Shown here piece by piece: positions 58,457 through 64,000 of a DNA stretch of 64,000 bases. Within the stretch, counting starts at the first letter, position 1. Every line of letters begins with the position of its first letter. Origin of the DNA: Diospyros lotus (taxonomy: Eukaryota > Streptophyta > Magnoliopsida > Ericales > Ebenaceae); NCBI RefSeq assembly GCF_014633365.1, contig NC_068344.1, positions 35,090,670 through 35,154,669 of the forward strand, in the 5' to 3' direction. Below the pieces are notes generated by a model. The model was not told the DNA's origin. It was given only the letters and a program-made list of their open reading frames with translations, and did no database searches. Both the position numbers and the translations under genes were made by a program.

Positions 58457-58545
58457 TGGGCCAACCTTTGAAGAACCCGGGAAGGAGTGGGGGCCCAGCC
58501 CAAACACCGACTGCACGTTGGGCCACTTACTCTCCTCTAGGCCCA
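58457..58545. promoter_or_regulatory. Cluster of TGGGCC/GGCCCA elements
   Basis: Four hexamers at 58457, 58492, 58519 and 58540 lie within 90 bp in a locally GC-rich patch. Such site II elements bind TCP factors in promoters of growth-related plant genes. No gene start is evident nearby. Confidence 0.35.
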
Positions 58546-59771
58546 CTACCTTATTAAGGACACCACCACCTGTCCAGTTCCATGTATCAATTCTTCTAGG
58601 TCCTCCATCACGTTAAGCCTGGATAAATTACTTTTATTTTGCTTATTAAACTTTAATTATTCACAATGTGATTATAAGTGTTGAAATTTTTTATAATGTG
58701 ATTACATTTAAAATTTTCTAACAAGTTCCTCATCAAAATTGGTGATGCGACACTAATATGGCAAAAAGTAAAATTCAGATGATAATTGTGTAATAGTTGT
58801 TAATGAGATACTGTCATTTGTCGGTTTGACCCTATAAAACCTTTTTTCTTCTTTTTCTTCTCTCTCTATTTGCTCGTCTATAGCTTTTGCTCTCCTTTTA
58901 GTCATTGGAATACAAATTTGTGTTTACTTGACTAAGATCGATCTTTATTTAACTATATAAATTTTGTAATCAATTGCATTTACTACTTAATTGAGTACAA
59001 ATTACATTTTACTCTATTAAATTTTTGGGATAGAAAAATTCAACATATATTAGATTAAAAAAGTTTATTTAGTACAAAAAGATCTTTGTTCGATTACAAA
59101 TTTTCATACTCGATCACACTTTCGATCTAGAGACTTCATAAATCTTTAACTCTTATTTACTCGATTACTAAAATAATTTACTCGAGTACAAATCATATAT
59201 TACTTAATTACAATTTTAAACACTTGAATATAATTAAAACTATCCAGAGACTAATAAAAAATTTTGAGGATATATACTCGATTACAAAGAGTGTTCATTC
59301 GAGTATAGATGGATCATTACTCGATTACAAAAATTAATTACTTGATTACTTTTGACTCGACAAAAACTTACCTTACTTATTCGAATACAAACTCCTATTA
59401 AGTTAAATACATTACATTTTTACTCGATTAATTCGTTATTTGCAATTGATTACTTTTAGGTCTAACAAAATCTTTCAATCAATTGAACAACTTAACTTGA
59501 AATATGACTTAGTTTTTTTTTTATCAATAAAATATTCGATTATAAATAAAGATTTATTCGATTAATAGATACTATAACTTAACTTAATTTAAATAATTTT
59601 CTCGATTAACAACTGGACGAATTCAACTTTTTTTCATATCATTATCAATTGTTTTGGTCATCAATCTTTAACTAAATTTTTTAATTTTCTCATTAAAACA
59701 AAATAATAATTTTTTTAACAATTTCTTCTTTTTTATTTATGAGCCCATTTAATGATGATAAAATACATTAA
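58546..59771. repeat. AT-rich tract with scattered TCGATTACA words
   Basis: Words like ACTCGATTACAAA and TCGAGTACAAAT recur irregularly from about 58920 to 59640. No ORF is supported. Confidence 0.45.
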
Positions 59772-59779
59772 TACAAAAG

Positions 59780-60082
59780 CAAGGGCAGACGCAGGGGGTG
59801 AGCAGGGTGGCCTTCAACCCCCCAATTTTTTTAGAAGATAAATTTTATACACTAAAAAATAATATTTTTTTATTTTAAGCTCCCAAATTCGGCCTAATCC
59901 CAAGCCCCCTCCCCTACCAGCCCAGCTCCCCCACCCTTCTTTTTTTTTTTCTTTCAAATTATGCTAAAATCATAGTTCTGACCCTGATTTTTATGATTGA
60001 AAAAAAATATATATATTAATGAAGCTCATGATTGAAAAAAAAATTTGAAACCCCTGAGTAAAAATTTCTAGGTCCACCCCCG
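59780..60082. mobile_element. Small hAT-type non-autonomous element, TSD TACAAAAG
   Basis: A 303-bp unit begins CAAGGGCAGACGC and ends GGTCCACCCCCG, imperfect short inverted ends like the CAGGGGCGGA ends of hAT elements. It is flanked by the perfect 8-bp duplication TACAAAAG at 59772-59779 and 60083-60090. No coding capacity. Confidence 0.75.
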
Positions 60083-60356
60083 TACAAAAGACTCCCCCTA
60101 AGCACAATAACCCTATTTTAGTATTTTTATTCTTTTTCTCTGCTTTTTAATCACTAACAAAAGAAGCTCTCCCTACAAACAATAGAGATGTTGCACGAGA
60201 TGCTCCCCTAACGTTTAGGACATTTGTAAATAATTTGTTTCCCTTATTTTATGTATTTGAATTCACTTATGAGTAATTTTGAGTATTGACACAGTAAGAA
60301 AGATTAGAGAAAAAAACAAAAAACACAACATTTTCATTCAATATATTGAAAAGTTT

Positions 60357-60790
60357 TGATTACATTGATTGATCTGTAAAGGTAAAAATAAAAAATACAT
60401 GTGGAAAATCTATCCTACAGCTGGTGGAGGATCTTCCTTGGATCCTTCTTCCTCCACTGTTGTCCTTGAGAAGACTTTTGGGCTGCTGTCTTTATCCATC
60501 ACGTTGATTGTATAGTTGTCTTTGATTTTTCTTCCATCTTTTGTAGCCTTTGATCACATTGATCGGTAAAGATAAAAATAAAAAATACATGTGGAAAATC
60601 TATCCTACGGCTGGTGGAGGATCTTCCCTGGATCCTTCTTCCTGCTGTCTTTATCCACCATGTTCATTGTATAGTTGTCTTGATTTTTCTTCCATCTTTT
60701 GTCGCCTCCCTTTCAAGTTTGTCAATCCATGCTATTACGGGCCTCTTGCCTATCCAATAGCCTTAGTCTATAGGAAATCATTCTGATTGA
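60357..60790 (-). pseudogene. Tandemly duplicated coding-like tract
   Basis: Two copies (about 60357-60548 and 60549-60715) share TACATGTGGAAAATCTATCC and TTCTTCCATCTTTTGT. On the minus strand one frame reads PVIAWIDKLEREATKDGRKIK before breaking. The second copy continues DNYTINVMDKDSS and ends EDPPPAVG at a stop near 60415. The upstream copy lacks one A and an internal block. It looks like the last exon of an unidentified gene, duplicated and then decayed. Confidence 0.45.
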
Positions 60791-60859
60791 TTGGACAAGG
60801 TGCTGAGAAGATGATGCAGGAGATAGCTTGAGAAGATGATTGATGGCATATGCCATCAG

Positions 60860-63240
60860 CTGCTTTCGGCGTTGCTAAAGCGAAGACTGACACAATTAAC
60901 TGGGCATGCATACATTACAGGCATTTACCTAACATATCATTCCAAAATATTTATGTTCTTGAAAATATTTATTTAACATAACAAAAGCTGAAAAAAAAGT
61001 CTTATTAGAGAAAATATTCTTAATGTTCCTAATTAAGCAAGCAGGTCTCGGGCAAGGGCAATGCATTTTAATACACTCTAATGTTTATGGACTGGAAATT
61101 GTTTACAACCTATTGGTAGTGGCAGCAGCAATTATGGTTTGAGCCCTTAAAACAGCTTGTGACATGCAATGTAGTGAGTTTTTGCAATAGCTAGCGTGAC
61201 AGACTTGTATTCTAGTGGTGGGCTGCACCTGAACATAATTCTTTTATAATTGTTTTATCACACAACTGTTGTGGAATTGATTTGCGCTTACATTTTCTTC
61301 CTATCCCATTCAACATTACATTTAGATAGTGTTACGCTTGCTTTTACTGAAAGAGAAATTCTATTTGTTGTCATCTCATTTACTCTCTACGTACAGTCAC
61401 TTTTAATATATTTGAAATACTCTCAATTAAAAGAAAAAAATTATTTGCAGCAATGTGTTTTACCCTCTACAGTCACTTTCTACTAAAATTGAATATAATA
61501 AAAATAACCTAAAATAACACTTATTTTTACTCTTTTAAATATGTAATCATTTTATATAAAAAAATCAAAAAATTCAATACTTCCCTAGCTCGGAAAGCAA
61601 ATTTCCTGAACTCTAGAGTTCGGGAGTAGTTTTGTTTTCTCCTCTCAAAATTCGAGAGAATCTTTCTCTCAAATTCTAAAGTTCAAGAAAAATGCATTCT
61701 CTTGTCTAAAGTTAGGGAAAAAAACATTTTAAGATTCTGGAGAATTGCATTCTCTCGAACTCTAAGATTTGAAAAAAATGTATTCTCTCAAACTCTCGAA
61801 TATTTTTTGTGAGTTTGTATTTTTTTCTTGTTCAATATTAATTTTTTTTAGTAATATTATAGATTTATGATTTATCTAAAATGAAATGGAATCGCATTTC
61901 TTGTAATATATATCTTGTAACATTTATTATATATTTATATATTTTTTTTGTTCTATGTTGATTGGATAATATTTAATTCTAATGCAATCTAGCAACAGTA
62001 AATAGTCATATAAGTTTTGTAATCTCCAATGGCTGACACAAGGACTCTCATCTCTCATCTAAGATCCAGAAGAATTTTTTTTAATTCTAGTAAATTAATT
62101 CCTATGTGCTTCTATTTTAATTTTAAAAATATCACAAAATAATTCCTTCCTTTGAATGCCATTTCTACACTTTGAAATAAAATAAATTGATAGTGAAATA
62201 TCATTAAGCACAGTATTTTTTAAACAAAAATCCAAAGCAACCGAATCTCAGGGGTTTAGAACTAATGTTCAAATTGGTTTTCTAGTATTAAATGGATTGC
62301 AGAATACCCAAACCCTGGGATTCGAGTGCGTTAAAGGGTTCGAGAGCATTGTTCTCCAATGTGATGAGCGACCCCATTTATCGCGGCTAGTGAAAGTCCG
62401 TTCGAGTCGCGGCCAGTGAAAGTCCATTCACTGCCTTCTTTTCCACGCGAGTCTCGCCGTGGCCACTCGTTTAATTTTGCCCTCTTCTATTCTATTCTTC
62501 AATTTTGCCATCTATTCTTTTATTTGTTGTCTTATGTGAAAAATTCGATTTTGTCTGTTTCGATTGGGTTGTTAGGGTTTGAGAAAAAAAGTTGTGGGAT
62601 GCTTGTGTGTGAGATGGTTGTGCGCAAAAGGATATTTTGGAAAAAAAATAATAAGAGTAATTGAATGTGGGTATGGAGAGGGAGTGTAGAATGTTGTTGA
62701 AAAAAAAAAAAAAAAAGTAATAGAATTTTCTTAATTTTTTTAGCCACCATCCTTTTACAATTACCTTTATATACCCTCATTCATTAGTCATTTCCCTTTA
62801 TGTCCCAATTTGCTTTTATCATTTTTTGCTTTCCTTTATAGACAATGCAATATTTTACTTATTGCTTATATATCTGTTTGTATCCCAATTTGTAGACTGA
62901 TTTTTTTCACTTTGTACAATGCATATTTGACTTGTTTGTATAGCCATCTATCATTTGGCATGAATGATGTCATAAATGCTATTTTTTGTCAATAAAAGAT
63001 ATTAATATATCTTTTAACAAGTTTAGAGAAGTATTTTCAGCTACAATTCTACAATCTACTTCAAAGATAACATAATTGATTAGCCATGATTAACCAAAAT
63101 AACGTACTAAATCTTAATCTCAATCTCTATTAAATCTACGTCCGATATCTAGAGTTGGTTTAGTTTTTTTTAAGTTTAATTCTAACTTTACAGCCCACAA
63201 ACTCCTACGCAAGACATCACTTGCAATGTTGCCTTTATGG
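60860..63240. other. No gene recognised upstream of the CNL gene
   Basis: AT-rich. At 61590-61800, degenerate units of TTCTCTCGAACTCTAAAGTTC type recur. At 62380-62432, GCGGCYAGTGAAAGTCC occurs twice. Small ORFs here have no features. Confidence 0.45.
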
Positions 63241-63448
63241 CAAAATCAGGGCCCACGTCTAGATGGCATATGCCATTGGCTGGCAGCTGTCCGGGTTTGA
63301 CTAGATAAAAATGACGTCTTGGTTTTTGTTAAAAATTCCAGGAACTTGCTACTGCTGGGCTTCTTGGAAGTTGTTCTCCTTATTTCTACTACTGCACTTC
63401 CATTATTCGTCTGCCCGATTGAAGGCTGTTGCTGCCGGGAAATGTAAC
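63241..63448 (+). promoter_or_regulatory. CNL upstream region with candidate elements
   Basis: It contains a CCCACGTC G-box-like site (63252-63259), a perfect palindrome ATGGCATATGCCAT (63263-63276), a W-box TTGACT (63297-63302) and TGACGTC (63312-63318). W-boxes and TGACG motifs are bound by WRKY and TGA factors in defence genes. No clear TATA box was located. Confidence 0.4.
63442..63447 (+). promoter_or_regulatory. AUGUAA start-stop upstream ORF
   Basis: ATGTAA is separated from the CNL ATG by a single C. It is a minimal uORF if the transcript starts upstream. The main ATG has a better context (AACATGG) than the first (GAAATGT). Confidence 0.7.
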
Positions 63449-64000
63449 ATGGCAGAAATGCTTATTTCAAGGGCTGTCCAGAGACTTGCTGAGATAGTAG
63501 CTATTCTAATTGCAAAAGAAGGCTCTCGCTTGTCTGAGTTGGAAGAAAACTTCAATTGGCTTCGAGATGAGATGAGTTATATTAAAACTTTCTTGGAAAA
63601 AGCTGATGCAGTAGAGTCAGAAATAGGAGGATTGGATGACTTCATCAGGAGCACTTGCGATCTTGCTTATGATTTGGAGGATATCATGGAAGAGTACTTC
63701 CCTATGCTATCACCACCTAGAAGGAATGGCTGGAAGGGGCGTCTTGGTTGGTTTTTGAAAGCCAAAACTGTTCGTGACTTTGCGGTGGAGATTGAAAAAA
63801 TAAAACGAAGGGCGATGGATATAAATCGCCGGAGAAACACTTATAAAGTCCCAGATGTCCCAGATGCAAGTGATTGTCCTGGAAAACAGGGATGGGATCC
63901 AAGAAGAACTTTTCCTCACATTGACGAAGTAAATGTTGTTGGCATGAAAGAACACATTGAGGAATTGGAGGACAAACTGAAGGATCAAGATTCAGAGCAT
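63449..64000 (+). CDS. CC-NBS-LRR immune receptor, N-terminal part (cut by window edge)
   Basis: The frame is open from ATG 63449 through the window end (184 codons). Residues 1 to about 130 form an Rx-type coiled-coil domain: LISRAVQRLAEI at the start, LEENFNWLRDEM at 31-42, and YDLEDIMEEY at 74-83 in place of the EDVID motif. A linker follows, then VVGMKEHIEEL at 163-173, the segment that precedes the NB-ARC P-loop. The P-loop and LRR lie beyond the window. CNL proteins detect pathogen effectors and trigger immune cell death from the cytosol or membrane. The start was chosen for its AACATGG context and because the Rx domain begins directly there. Whether the full gene is intact cannot be judged. 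Confidence 0.93.
   Translation, partial: MAEMLISRAVQRLAEIVAILIAKEGSRLSELEENFNWLRDEMSYIKTFLEKADAVESEIGGLDDFIRSTCDLAYDLEDIMEEYFPMLSPPRRNGWKGRLGWFLKAKTVRDFAVEIEKIKRRAMDINRRRNTYKVPDVPDASDCPGKQGWDPRRTFPHIDEVNVVGMKEHIEELEDKLKDQDSEH

Noticed and set aside
58425..58560. 44-codon ORF starting ATGGCTTTGGCAGCC
   Set aside because: Good start context but short, no features, and it runs through the TGGGCC cluster.
63710..63988. Minus-strand 92-codon ORF at the right edge
   Set aside because: Antisense shadow of the CNL coding region.

Overview
This is a plant (angiosperm) nuclear window, AT-rich and dominated by transposable elements. The plant origin follows from a LOG-type cytokinin enzyme, a CC-NBS-LRR resistance gene start, Cassandra retroelements carrying 5S rRNA sequence in their LTRs, Tat, Tekay and copia elements, and a FAR1-type MULE. 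The species cannot be named from the sequence.

Layout. (1) 1-3.3 kb: retroelement-like sequence around a single-exon LOG gene and an unknown Cys-rich exon, both on the minus strand. (2) 3.6-7.34 kb: a minus-strand Athila-type element with gag relic, tRNA-Asp primer site and 2-kb LTR. (3) 7.36-9.7 kb: a gypsy gag relic joined directly to the primer site, interior and LTR of a Cassandra element, facing a second Cassandra-type LTR whose interior carries a 141-codon ORF. (4) 9.9-15.6 kb: two Tekay-like LTRs, one a solo LTR with a perfect target-site duplication (TSD). (5) 16.8-42.7 kb: a decayed minus-strand Tat element (gag, PR, RT, RH, second RNase H, INT, then an antisense extra ORF). It is interrupted by a SIRE-like solo LTR (TSD CTCCA) and a 12.8-kb Tekay-type element (TSD GCTTG). 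The Tekay-type element is itself interrupted by two copia solo LTRs (TSDs CCGGA and AGAGG). (6) 42.7-46.6 kb: a copia 5' region split by a solo LTR that is an inverted copy of the LTR at 5.3-7.3 kb, plus a third LTR fragment. (7) 47.39-55.21 kb: a MULE with about 48-bp terminal inverted repeats and a perfect 9-bp TSD. (8) 55.2-63.4 kb: mostly unannotatable AT-rich sequence with a small hAT-type element and a duplicated coding-like tract. (9) 63.449 kb to the edge: the first 184 codons of a CNL immune receptor.

The most interesting unit is the MULE. It has a FAR1-type transposase gene on the plus strand (four inferred exons, one frame break in an A12 run). Convergent to it is a small spliced gene encoding a GRF-type zinc finger. 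This layout recalls mudrA and mudrB of MuDR, with a different second protein. Other points worth checking are the gag-Cassandra chimera, the AUGUAA start-stop uORF one base before the CNL start codon, the repeated primer-site region in a Tekay-like element with decayed coding, and the single-exon LOG copy between retroelement tracts. Splice sites, TSDs and repeats were read by eye; no search or alignment was run.
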